From NCBI GenBank assembly GCA_964508715.1, contig CAZDUX010000015.1, forward strand, positions 23,146 to 87,145: a DNA stretch of 64,000 nucleotides. The letters run 5' to 3'. The notes beneath the pieces are model-generated. The model was not told the origin of the DNA. It ran no database searches and was given only the letters and a program-made list of their open reading frames with translations. A program made the position numbers and the translations under genes. Origin of the DNA: JAKALX01 sp964508715. GTDB taxonomy: Bacteria > Chloroflexota > Dehalococcoidia > Tepidiformales > Tepidiformaceae. Shown here in pieces: positions 31,770-39,827 of the stretch. How positions within the stretch are numbered: position 1 is the stretch's first letter; each line of letters starts with the position of its first letter.

Positions 31770-32309
31770 CTACTTCTTGCCTTCATCGAAGAAGTCGAGG
31801 TCGAGGCCTTCGATGAAATCCTTGAACGCCCCCAATTTCTCGAGTTCGGTAGGATCGACAGGCCTCGGGCGCTCGGCTGAAGCCGTCGCCTCCTGCGGCT
31901 GGCCCTCTTCGTCGAGAATGACACCGGCGCGGTCGAGCACCGCCTCTTCGGCATAGATCGGCGCCTCAACACGCACAGCCAGGGCGATTGCATCGGACGG
32001 CCGGCTGTCGATCTCCATGGTCTCTCCGTGGACATCGAGGACGATGCGGGCGAAGAAGGTGTCGTTCTCGAGGTCGTTGACCACGATGTAGGCGACGGTT
32101 CCCCCGAGCTTCTCGATCGTGTTGCGGAGCAGGTCGTGCGTCATCGGGCGGGCGACGCTCACGTCCTGAAGGCGGACCGCGATGGCGTCAGCCTCGCTCG
32201 GGCCAATCCAGATTGGCAGGTAGCGGTCCGAGTCCTTCTCGCGGAGGATCACGACACGCTGGTAGTTCATGAGGCTGAGACGGATACTCTCGATACTCAG
32301 CTCCTTCAC
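31770..32309 (-). CDS. Bifunctional nuclease (BFN) domain protein
   Basis: This 179-residue protein carries the DUF151/BFN domain: YLPIWIGPSEADAIAVRL, RPMTHDLLRNTIEKLGG and SRPSDAIALAVRVEAPIY. Members have reported RNase/DNase activity and appear in many bacteria as single-domain proteins. The acidic C-terminus (about residues 145-179) resembles the UvrC/UVR-like tail region only loosely. GTG at 32309 is preferred to GTG at 32315 because GGAGGA is at proper spacing. Confidence 0.85.
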   Translation of the reverse strand: MKELSIESIRLSLMNYQRVVILREKDSDRYLPIWIGPSEADAIAVRLQDVSVARPMTHDLLRNTIEKLGGTVAYIVVNDLENDTFFARIVLDVHGETMEIDSRPSDAIALAVRVEAPIYAEEAVLDRAGVILDEEGQPQEATASAERPRPVDPTELEKLGAFKDFIEGLDLDFFDEGKK

Positions 32310-32385
32310 GACCACTCCTCCAATCGCTGGTGCAGCACCACCCTGGATGATAGGAGTGGGCCGATCAGGCAGTCAACGAACGAGG

Positions 32386-33717
32386 TCAAGCAGCGGTTCC
32401 GGGGCTTCGTGCCACATCGGCCCGGCGCCGGAGGTTCGCAACGGCGAAGCCCCCGGTGACGGCGGCGAGAAGGGCCATGACCGGGGTAACGCCAACGGCG
32501 TCGCTCAGCGCACCGGCGATCAGGACGGGGAGTGATGAGGCGAGGGCGGACATCGCCGCCTGGGTGGATTGGACGCGCCCCTGGAGGCTGAGCGGGACTC
32601 GGTCGTTGAGGATAGTCTGGCCAGCGACGTTGACCGTGGCGAAGGCAAATCCGAGCGGGAAGACGATGATCATCGCGAGAAGCCCGCCGCCGTCGAAGCT
32701 CCCGATGTTGACATGATTGATGAAATCGAAGGCGCCATAGCCGCCAAGGAAATCGGCCTCCTCGTTCACGAAGGCAATGAGCCCGAGCCCGGCGACGAAG
32801 GTGAAGAAGCCGACCGAACTCAGAAGCGCGTGCGGGACGCGATGGGAGAGGAAGCTCGCCACGCGGAGCCCCAGCACGATGCCGGCGGCGGCGGGCATGA
32901 GGACGAGTGCCCCGATATCGACCGGGAGACCCAGGGTATCGTCGAGGTACTTGGGGATAAGGCCACCGAGGATGATGAGCACCGTGGAGATGAGCGTGAG
33001 CTCGATGGCGGCGTGCATGACAGCAGGATCCTGGCGCATGGCGTGCCAGCCCGCGGTGTACCAGGGGCCGTTATGCGATGGCGCCCCACCAACTTCCTGG
33101 CGCTGCGGGCTTCGTGTGGAACCGATGAGCAGCGCATAGAAGGCTGCAAGCAGGAAGAGCCCGGCACAAATCCCGAAGAGCAGGTTGGGGCTGCCAAAGA
33201 CGCGGAGCACGAGCGGAGTCACGACCCCAAGGCCGACGACCTGGGCTGCACCTCCGACGGCCTGGCTAATGGCGTTCGCGCGCGTGAGGTCAGCGCGATC
33301 AACGATTGCGGGCTGGATTGCGCCTTCGGCCGTACTGGCAAACTGGCTAAACGTGGCAAGTCCAATGGCGGCGGCATAGTAGCTCAGGAGGTTCCCCGGG
33401 CCGGAGATGAAAAGGACGCAGACGGCGGCGCGGCCGAGGTCGCCCATGATGACGAGCATCCGCTTGGGGAGCGAGTCGGCCGCGGCACCGGCGGCAAGGC
33501 CCGCGACCGTGGAGGGCACGACGAGCGCAAGCACGAGGAGGCTGGAGAGGAATGCCTTGCCGGTTTCGTTGGAGATAAGAAGAACGAGGCCGAAGTTGAG
33601 GGCGTTCTGAGCAACCCGCGACGCAAAGCGCGTGTAGCTGAGCATGCGGAAGGGGCGCTGCCTCCACATGGAGATTGGGCGGCCAGCATGTTGGCCAGCG
33701 GCGGCGGTACTAGACAT
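32386..33717 (-). CDS. MFS transporter (EntS/MFS_3-like)
   Basis: This 443-residue, 12-helix carrier has AAGAAADSLPKRMLVIMGDLGRAA in loop 2-3 and RVQSTQAAMSALASSLPVLIAGAL late in the chain, like the MFS_3 group that includes macrolide and enterobactin exporters. The start overlaps the DUF951 gene by eight bases. The substrate is unknown. Confidence 0.8.
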   Translation of the reverse strand: MSSTAAAGQHAGRPISMWRQRPFRMLSYTRFASRVAQNALNFGLVLLISNETGKAFLSSLLVLALVVPSTVAGLAAGAAADSLPKRMLVIMGDLGRAAVCVLFISGPGNLLSYYAAAIGLATFSQFASTAEGAIQPAIVDRADLTRANAISQAVGGAAQVVGLGVVTPLVLRVFGSPNLLFGICAGLFLLAAFYALLIGSTRSPQRQEVGGAPSHNGPWYTAGWHAMRQDPAVMHAAIELTLISTVLIILGGLIPKYLDDTLGLPVDIGALVLMPAAAGIVLGLRVASFLSHRVPHALLSSVGFFTFVAGLGLIAFVNEEADFLGGYGAFDFINHVNIGSFDGGGLLAMIIVFPLGFAFATVNVAGQTILNDRVPLSLQGRVQSTQAAMSALASSLPVLIAGALSDAVGVTPVMALLAAVTGGFAVANLRRRADVARSPGTAA

Positions 33718-33904
33718 CGGACGCCGGGATCGCCGCTTTCACGCGGTTCTCGAACTTCCGTCGTTCGAGCATGACGCGGCGGGTACAGGTGGTGCATTCA
33801 ATACCGATATCGGCGCCAACACGGTAGACACGCCATTCCCAGCCGCCGCAGGGATGCTGACGGCGCATCCTGTAGGTCCGGCCAACTTCCGGTTCGATGG
33901 TCAT
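33710..33904 (-). CDS. DUF951 family protein
   Basis: This 64-residue protein matches the DUF951 layout: MRRQHPCGGWEWRVYRVGADIGIECTTC (quoted in overlapping parts: RRQHPCGGWEW, then YRVGADIGIECTTC). The HPCG and CTTC motifs suggest a zinc or nucleic-acid-binding fold. It overlaps pyrF by four bases and the MFS gene by eight. Function unknown. Confidence 0.85.
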   Translation of the reverse strand: MTIEPEVGRTYRMRRQHPCGGWEWRVYRVGADIGIECTTCTRRVMLERRKFENRVKAAIPASDV

Positions 33905-34692
33905 ACGTGCATGACCGCTCCCGAGAGTTCATCACGGAGGGTGCGTGCTGCGGCAGCTGCGGCTTCGGCGAAGTCGGGTCCGGGGCTTGCGTACATGATC
34001 GAGCGACTCGCACTCACGACGATACTGCCGGGATCGAGACCGGCGGCTTCGGCGACTTCACGCGGGGAGCCACCCTGGGCACCGACACCAGGCACGAGGA
34101 GCGGAGCGTTAGGAACGAGGGCGCGTACCCGCCGAAGCTCATCGGGCGCGGTGGCGCCGACGACAAGGCCGGCCAGCGGCGACCAACCGGTTACGGTGCG
34201 CGCAACATGCTCGTAAAGGCGCAGGTCGTCGCCAGCCTCGAGGTACTGGAAGTCGGCCGCTCCAGGGTTAGAGGTACGGCAGACGAAATAGAATCCCTTG
34301 CCTTCATACGCGAGAAACGGTTCGAAGGAGTCGCGCCCGAGGTAGGGGTTGAGGGTGATAGCGTCGAATCTCCACTGTTCGAACATGGCACGAGCGTAGG
34401 CTGCGGCCGTGGAGCCGATATCACCGCGCTTCACATCGCCGATGACAGGGATATCGCCCGGAATGGAGGCGAGGGTATCCTCCAGCGCCCGAAGTCCGGC
34501 AATGCCCCACTGCTCGTAAAAGGCGATGTTGGGCTTATAGCAGGCGGCGTATGGCGCAGTGGCCTCGATCACCTGGCGATTGTAGGCGGCGACGTCTTCG
34601 ATACGGTGTCTCGTGTATTCGGGATCGAGACCAACGCAGACAACGGAGCCGATCTCGCGGCTCCGGGCGGAGAGCTTTTCGAAGTAGTTCAT
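33901..34692 (-). CDS. pyrF: Orotidine 5'-phosphate decarboxylase (PyrF type 2)
   Basis: This 263-residue TIM-barrel enzyme makes UMP from OMP. The catalytic block is DVKRGDIGSTAAAYA and a phosphate-binding end motif SASRSIMYAS is present. Length and the CVGLDPEY opening fit the longer type 2 enzymes. It overlaps both murI (four bases) and DUF951 (four bases). Confidence 0.95.
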   Translation of the reverse strand: MNYFEKLSARSREIGSVVCVGLDPEYTRHRIEDVAAYNRQVIEATAPYAACYKPNIAFYEQWGIAGLRALEDTLASIPGDIPVIGDVKRGDIGSTAAAYARAMFEQWRFDAITLNPYLGRDSFEPFLAYEGKGFYFVCRTSNPGAADFQYLEAGDDLRLYEHVARTVTGWSPLAGLVVGATAPDELRRVRALVPNAPLLVPGVGAQGGSPREVAEAAGLDPGSIVVSASRSIMYASPGPDFAEAAAAAARTLRDELSGAVMHV

Positions 34693-35474
34693 GCGTTTAC
34701 CTCCGCTGTTGCAGGTTCGAAGCCGAGGCGCGACATCGTCTTTCGGAAGAGGTCGCGGTCGCCGGTGACTATGAGCGAAAGGGCACCCTGTTGTCCGGGT
34801 GGTGCGGTTAGATCGGCGTCCTGGAGAACCTGGAGGGCTCGGCGAGCCACCGCTTCACTGGTGTCGACGATTCGAACGCCAGGAAACTCGGCTTCGATAG
34901 TACCTGCCAGGAAGGCGTAGTGGGTGCAGCCGAGCACGACGGTATCGGCGCCAGCCTTGATGGACGGTGCGAGGATTCGGCGAACGGCGTCGCGGGCTGC
35001 GTGGCCGTCGCTTTCGCCACGTTCGACGAGTTCGGCGAGGCCGCTCCCGGGGATGTTGTCGATAGTGGTGGCGCGCCCGAATTCACCAACGACCTGTGCA
35101 TACAGGCCGCCATCGAAGGTGCCCTCCGTGGCGAGTATGGCCACGTGACGGTTCGGGCTGGCGTTGGCGGCGGGCTTCACGCCGGGGACCATGCCAACGA
35201 ATGGCACGGGGAACGCGTCGCGGAGGTCGGCGATTGCCGCGGCCGATGCCGTGTTACAGGCGACAACGATGAGCTTCACATCGCTGCGAAGAAGGCGGTT
35301 GGCGATGGCGAACGCACGCTTGCGGACCTCTGCAGCGGGTCTCGGGCCGTAAGGGAAATAGTCGGTATCGGCGAAGTAGATAACCCGTTCGTTAGGGGCG
35401 ATCCGCTGGAAGGCGCGAAGAACACTCAAGCCACCGGCGCCCGAATCGAACATGCCTATGGGGCGGGGATCCAT
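34689..35474 (-). CDS. murI: Glutamate racemase
   Basis: This 261-residue enzyme makes D-glutamate for peptidoglycan. FDSGAGGLSVLRAF opens the protein; the two catalytic Cys are in VVACNTASAAA and VLGCTHYAFL. ATG at 35474 was chosen because TATGCT lies eight bases upstream, fitting a leaderless message, and because family members begin here. It is the first gene of murI-pyrF-DUF951-MFS. Confidence 0.93.
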   Translation of the reverse strand: MDPRPIGMFDSGAGGLSVLRAFQRIAPNERVIYFADTDYFPYGPRPAAEVRKRAFAIANRLLRSDVKLIVVACNTASAAAIADLRDAFPVPFVGMVPGVKPAANASPNRHVAILATEGTFDGGLYAQVVGEFGRATTIDNIPGSGLAELVERGESDGHAARDAVRRILAPSIKAGADTVVLGCTHYAFLAGTIEAEFPGVRIVDTSEAVARRALQVLQDADLTAPPGQQGALSLIVTGDRDLFRKTMSRLGFEPATAEVNA

Positions 35475-35488
35475 TGGAGAAGAGCATA
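35475..35488 (-). promoter_or_regulatory. Leaderless-type -10 element before murI
   Basis: On the minus strand TATGCT (35488-35483) is followed by eight bases and the ATG of murI. No ribosome site is present. Confidence 0.4.
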
Positions 35489-35528
35489 GCATGGGACTTG
35501 TCTGCATCTCCTGCACGGCGATGCTGGG

Positions 35529-36257
35529 GTGGTGACGCGCACAATCGACCTGGCACTTCTGCCTGCAGAGGCGGAACACATCGATGCCGACTGTTATGTC
35601 GTGGTTGATGTGCTCCGGGCAACGACGACGATCGCGACGTTGTTTGGGCAGGGACTCCACAGTCTCGTTGTCGTCGATGACATCGACGAGGCGCGGCGGC
35701 GCGGGAACACCGAGGCGCGCATGTTATTCGGCGAGGTGCACGGCTTGCGTCCCGAGGGGTTCGACTATGGGAACTCGCCGGTCGAGGTGAAACGCGCCGC
35801 GATTGCGGCGCAGGATGCTGTTCTGTTCACGACGAACGGGACACGGGCGCTCTGTGCACTCGGGAGCCGGGGCGTCGTTTTCGCGGGAGCACTTGCGAAT
35901 CGCGAGGCGATCGCGGCCGCGGCCGCTGACTACGACCGTGTCGCACTGGTCTGTGCGGGTGAGGCAATGGGGCAGCGATTCGGCCTCGATGATTTCGTGG
36001 CGGCGGGGAGCGTTGCCGGGAGGATCGCTGCTCTGAACCCGGGCGCAGTGCTTGATGACGCCGCGCGAATCGCGGCCGCACTCGCGTCGGCGGCGTTGGA
36101 GGAGACGCTGCGCACATCGCACCATGCGATTCGAACCCGGCTCATCGGGCTTGGCCACGATATCGATTTCGCACTCGAACCGGACACCTCGGAGGCTGTG
36201 CCAGTGGTCAGTGCCTGCGGCCGGGGATGGGCACTGCTCGTGGACGGGGCAGTCTAG
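35529..36257 (+). CDS. comB: ComB-family 2-phosphosulfolactate phosphatase
   Basis: This 242-residue protein has the ComB family blocks YVVVDVLRATTTIATLF, GNSPVEV, LFTTNGTRAL and LVCAGEAMGQRFGLDDFVAAG. ComB removes phosphate from 2-phosphosulfolactate in coenzyme M or sulfolactate synthesis. No other such gene is nearby, so the biological role here is open. Start GTG at 35529. Confidence 0.85.
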   Translation: MVTRTIDLALLPAEAEHIDADCYVVVDVLRATTTIATLFGQGLHSLVVVDDIDEARRRGNTEARMLFGEVHGLRPEGFDYGNSPVEVKRAAIAAQDAVLFTTNGTRALCALGSRGVVFAGALANREAIAAAAADYDRVALVCAGEAMGQRFGLDDFVAAGSVAGRIAALNPGAVLDDAARIAAALASAALEETLRTSHHAIRTRLIGLGHDIDFALEPDTSEAVPVVSACGRGWALLVDGAV

Positions 36258-37585
36258 CGGACGGTTTTCCAGCGGCGTTCGAGTTCTTCGACCAGTGCGG
36301 GATCGGGGTCGCGGCCAGCGTAGCGGGCATGTTCGAACGCACGGGTAATCTCGTCGGTCACGGGAGCCTGGAACGCCTGCCTGAGTTCGGGGGCGAACTC
36401 CGACGGTGTGAGGGAGGGTGTACGTGGCCGGCCCGCCCGCTCGGAGTGGTCCAGCACATCCCGGTAGAGGCGCCCGACACGGTCGGAGCGCGCGGATGGC
36501 GGGCGCTCATGGCGAGGGCGGCGGAAAAGGCCACGGAACACATCGCCGATATCGTCACGAAGGCTGCCGGAGCCTGCGACTTCGAGGTGTTCGGAGCGGG
36601 CGCTCGCTCCCCGTTGGCGGAGGCGCGTGACCCAGCGAAAGACACCATAGGCGCCAAGCGCGATCGCAAAGATGAGGACCGCACGAAGGAGGACGAGCCC
36701 ACCGGTCTCGACGGGGTTGTGCTCGCTCTCCTGCCCGGGTTTGACATCACCGGCAGGGCTCAGGCTGGAAGGGTCGAGTTTCGGCCACTCGACGTGGTTG
36801 CCGATGAGGGCACGGAAGAGATGCTCCATCGCCCAGGCAAAGGGAGTGAGCACGATGGTCAGGATGAGATTGATCGCGCTGCCCAGCGGCGGGCCGATCA
36901 GTGGTCCGAGCAAGCCAAGGATGACAGTGACAACAGCGAGTGCGGCGACCACGACAAGGGCGGTACCTCCGAGCAGGGTACCGAGGATTTCGCCTGCCTC
37001 CCTGTCTTCGAGGCTCGCGCCGCTGAGTGCCAGCTGGGAACAGGCGAGTGCAATAACCGCCATGGCATAGAACGCAGCCCCGGCTCGTCCTACCTCGCCA
37101 CCCCGGCTGGCCATTGCCCCCACCACGATAAGTGCAGTGACGGCGGCGAGCGAAAATCCGAGTTCACGCGGCAGGAGCTGCATATCAACGCCGTCGGTCG
37201 ACCTGCTCGCGCCTCGGAGCCAGGTGATGCCAAGGAGGATGGCCCCGAGGATCGCGTAGCCCCCGCTGCGCGACCCGGTGTTGGCGTCGGCGATGAACGC
37301 TGTCAGCCAGTGGAAGTCCCAGGGAGCGCCGCCGTAGGTGATTCGGACGAGGATGAAAATGAGTACGAGGCCGCTGACCGCGCTGGCAGATCCCGCGCGG
37401 CGCTCCGCGAGGCCGAGTGCATCGGCAACTCTTGGCGTGCCATAACCAGCGAAGCCAACGAGAAGGAATGCCCACCAGCCGATCGCTCCCCCGGACCCGT
37501 AGGCTCCCGCGATGAGTTCGGCGAGGGTGTAGACACCGAGGCTCTCCGCGGAGAGGAGCGCAAGGAGTGCTGCGAAGGCAATCAT
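36254..37585 (-). CDS. Membrane protein with C-terminal DUF4129-like region
   Basis: This 443-residue protein has about eight membrane helices, then a cytosolic or exposed tail that includes RVGRLYRDVLDHSERAG and TPSEFAPELRQA, followed by DEITRAFEHARYAGRD. The tail has the look of DUF4129, often fused to transglutaminase-like membrane proteins in MoxR/DUF58 operons. The transglutaminase core (Cys-His-Asp) is not seen. It overlaps DUF58 by four bases and converges with comB. Confidence 0.7.
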   Translation of the reverse strand: MIAFAALLALLSAESLGVYTLAELIAGAYGSGGAIGWWAFLLVGFAGYGTPRVADALGLAERRAGSASAVSGLVLIFILVRITYGGAPWDFHWLTAFIADANTGSRSGGYAILGAILLGITWLRGASRSTDGVDMQLLPRELGFSLAAVTALIVVGAMASRGGEVGRAGAAFYAMAVIALACSQLALSGASLEDREAGEILGTLLGGTALVVVAALAVVTVILGLLGPLIGPPLGSAINLILTIVLTPFAWAMEHLFRALIGNHVEWPKLDPSSLSPAGDVKPGQESEHNPVETGGLVLLRAVLIFAIALGAYGVFRWVTRLRQRGASARSEHLEVAGSGSLRDDIGDVFRGLFRRPRHERPPSARSDRVGRLYRDVLDHSERAGRPRTPSLTPSEFAPELRQAFQAPVTDEITRAFEHARYAGRDPDPALVEELERRWKTVR

Positions 37586-38793
37586 GAGAGCGGCTCCAGG
37601 CGGTCGAGGGCGCGCGAGATATCACGAACGAGGACGCCGGGCAGGGCACTCTGCGTCGCACGCTTCGAGGTGGCAACGAGGGCAACATGATGTCCGTCGT
37701 CGTGGAGCCGCTGGATATTCGCGGCGAGGGCATCCGGCAGGAGGGAAGCGACGACGACGATAGTGGAGCCGGCGGGGAGTCTCCCGCGCTCACGTTCGAT
37801 AGCGCCCGCAAGGTCGCCCATGCTCAAGGGTTGGATGACAGCCAGTGCTTCGAGAACGCGGGAGAGTTGGTCCCGGGACCGCGACGGCGGGAGGCGAATT
37901 GGGCGATCGGCGTTGGGGAAGGCGCCATTGGCGAGGATACCGACAGAGGCACGCTGGCCAGCCGCCCAGGCTGCGATGGATGCAGCCGCGATGACGACCT
38001 TTTCGAGTTCGTCCTTCAGGTATCCCTCCCAGGAGTGGAGCATCGTATCGATGTTGACGAAGAGGTAGAGCTGCTGCTGGGCAGACGGTTCGTAAACGCG
38101 CGACTGGAGGTCACCGGTACGAGCCGTGGCTTTCCAGTCGATCCGGCGGAGGGGGTCGCCGGGGCGATATTCACGAAGGCCGGCGATGCGAAGCGGGTCT
38201 TCGAAGATACGCTCGCCACCCCTCCGCTCACCGAACGGCCGGTCGGCCGGGAGGCCGAGGTCTTCGAGCGGGAGCACGCGGGGGAAAACGATGACATGCT
38301 CGAGTTCGTCGCGCTCGAGCGTCCGCGGGAAGACGCCGAGCAGGTCGGCGGAACGGAGCGTCGCGGGTCCAACCTGGTGAAAGCCGCGCTCGATGGGCTC
38401 GAGTATGAAGCTCCAGCCCTGCCTGCGGTACCAGCCGAGCGCTCCCCGGCGAACGATGAAGTTGAGTCCCGGGGCAGCGTTCGCCGCCATGTCCTCGTGT
38501 TGGGCCGGGAGCGACTCGGAAAGGCCCATGCGCCATTCGAACCAGGGCAAGGGTAGCGGCTTGCGGTTGTCGATCGCGACATCGAGGCGTACATCTTCGC
38601 CAGCGAAGACGCGGTGTTCGCGGATCTGGCGGCTGAAGGTGAGCCGGTCGAAAAGACGGCGGCTCCAGGTTCGTGCCACACCACCGAGGACAATGATGGC
38701 GATGCCGACGGCTCCGACAACCGGTTGCTCGGCGGCGAATCCGGCGAGCACCAGCAGGCCGCCAACATAGAGCCAGGCGTCGCGGAATGGCAC
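37582..38793 (-). CDS. DUF58 domain protein
   Basis: This 403-residue protein has two N-terminal helices (YVGGLLVLAGFAAEQ and VGAVGIAIIVLGGVA), then the DUF58 block GGERIFEDPLRIAGLREYRPGDPLRRIDWKATAR (quoted in parts: LREYRPGDPLRRIDW), with a von Willebrand-like MIDAS-poor domain after it. It pairs with MoxR ATPases. GTG at 38793 lies one base after the MoxR stop. Confidence 0.88.
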   Translation of the reverse strand: MPFRDAWLYVGGLLVLAGFAAEQPVVGAVGIAIIVLGGVARTWSRRLFDRLTFSRQIREHRVFAGEDVRLDVAIDNRKPLPLPWFEWRMGLSESLPAQHEDMAANAAPGLNFIVRRGALGWYRRQGWSFILEPIERGFHQVGPATLRSADLLGVFPRTLERDELEHVIVFPRVLPLEDLGLPADRPFGERRGGERIFEDPLRIAGLREYRPGDPLRRIDWKATARTGDLQSRVYEPSAQQQLYLFVNIDTMLHSWEGYLKDELEKVVIAAASIAAWAAGQRASVGILANGAFPNADRPIRLPPSRSRDQLSRVLEALAVIQPLSMGDLAGAIERERGRLPAGSTIVVVASLLPDALAANIQRLHDDGHHVALVATSKRATQSALPGVLVRDISRALDRLEPLS

Positions 38794-38794
38794 G

Positions 38795-39778
38795 TCAGGC
38801 CTCGACCGGCACAGGAACCCGTTCGAGGATCTCGGCCAGCACCTGCCGGGCATCGCGGCCGCGAAGCCGGGCCTGGGTGGAGAGAATAAGGCGGTGGGGG
38901 AGGACGTATGGCGCCATGGCCTTCACATCATCGGGGAGGACGAAGTCGCGGCCGTTGATGGCCGCGTGGGCGCGGGCTGTCCGGAAAAGTGCGAGGCTGG
39001 CTCGCGGACTCCCACCAAGTTCGAAGGCCTGGTCGTGACGCGTCTCGCGGACGATACGGACGGCGTAGCGGCGAACCGCCGGATCGACGTGGAGGCGGCC
39101 GAGCGCATCGACGTGGTGGATGAGCTCTTCGGCCGAGACAACGGGTTCGAGCGTCTCGAGCGGGCTGGCCGTTTCGAAGCGCGAGAGGATCTCATCCTCG
39201 TCGTCCTCATCGGGGTAGCCGAGGTCGAGGCGGACGAGGAAGCGGTCGAGCTGGGCCTCGGGCAAGGGGAAGGTGCCTTCGAGCTCGACGGGGTTCTGCG
39301 TGGCGACGACAAGGAACGGGCGGGGGAGCCGTGTCGTCACTCCCTCGATGGTGAGCTGGTGTTCTTCCATCGCTTCGAGGAGTGCCGCCTGGGTCCGGGG
39401 AGTGGCACGGTTGATTTCGTCGGCAAGGACCACCTGGGCGGCGAGGGGGCCCTCGCGAAAGACGAACTCCCCGAGCTTCTGGTTGTAGTAGTTGATGCCG
39501 GTGATATCGGCGGGCATGAGGTCGGGAGTGAACTGGATACGGCGAAAGGAGCAGCCAAGGGAGCGCGCAATCGCCTTGGCGAGCGTCGTCTTGCCAATAC
39601 CCGGGACATCTTCGAGAAGGATGTGGCCTTCACAGAGCAGAGCAACCATGGCGAGGCGAACGACTTCGCTCTTTCCGACGATGACGCGCTCAACATTGGC
39701 CTGCATACGCTCGGCAACGGCACGGATAGTCTCGACTTCGCCGGGGGCGAGACGGGAGTAACTGGCGGATTCGGTCAT
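38795..39778 (-). CDS. MoxR-family AAA+ ATPase
   Basis: This 327-residue AAA+ protein has Walker A EDVPGIGKTTLAKA, Walker B VVLADEINRATPRTQ, sensor 1 VVATQNPVE and the lid GSPRASLALFRTARAHAAI. MoxR proteins act as chaperones for metal or membrane protein assembly with DUF58/VWA partners. ATG at 39778 is used; the longer upstream frame is a shadow. Operon: MoxR, DUF58, DUF4129. Confidence 0.93.
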   Translation of the reverse strand: MTESASYSRLAPGEVETIRAVAERMQANVERVIVGKSEVVRLAMVALLCEGHILLEDVPGIGKTTLAKAIARSLGCSFRRIQFTPDLMPADITGINYYNQKLGEFVFREGPLAAQVVLADEINRATPRTQAALLEAMEEHQLTIEGVTTRLPRPFLVVATQNPVELEGTFPLPEAQLDRFLVRLDLGYPDEDDEDEILSRFETASPLETLEPVVSAEELIHHVDALGRLHVDPAVRRYAVRIVRETRHDQAFELGGSPRASLALFRTARAHAAINGRDFVLPDDVKAMAPYVLPHRLILSTQARLRGRDARQVLAEILERVPVPVEA

Positions 39779-39827
39779 GGGCGCGAATGGTACCGCAAGC
39801 GGCCCGATGCTGGGCAAAGGCGCTCGA

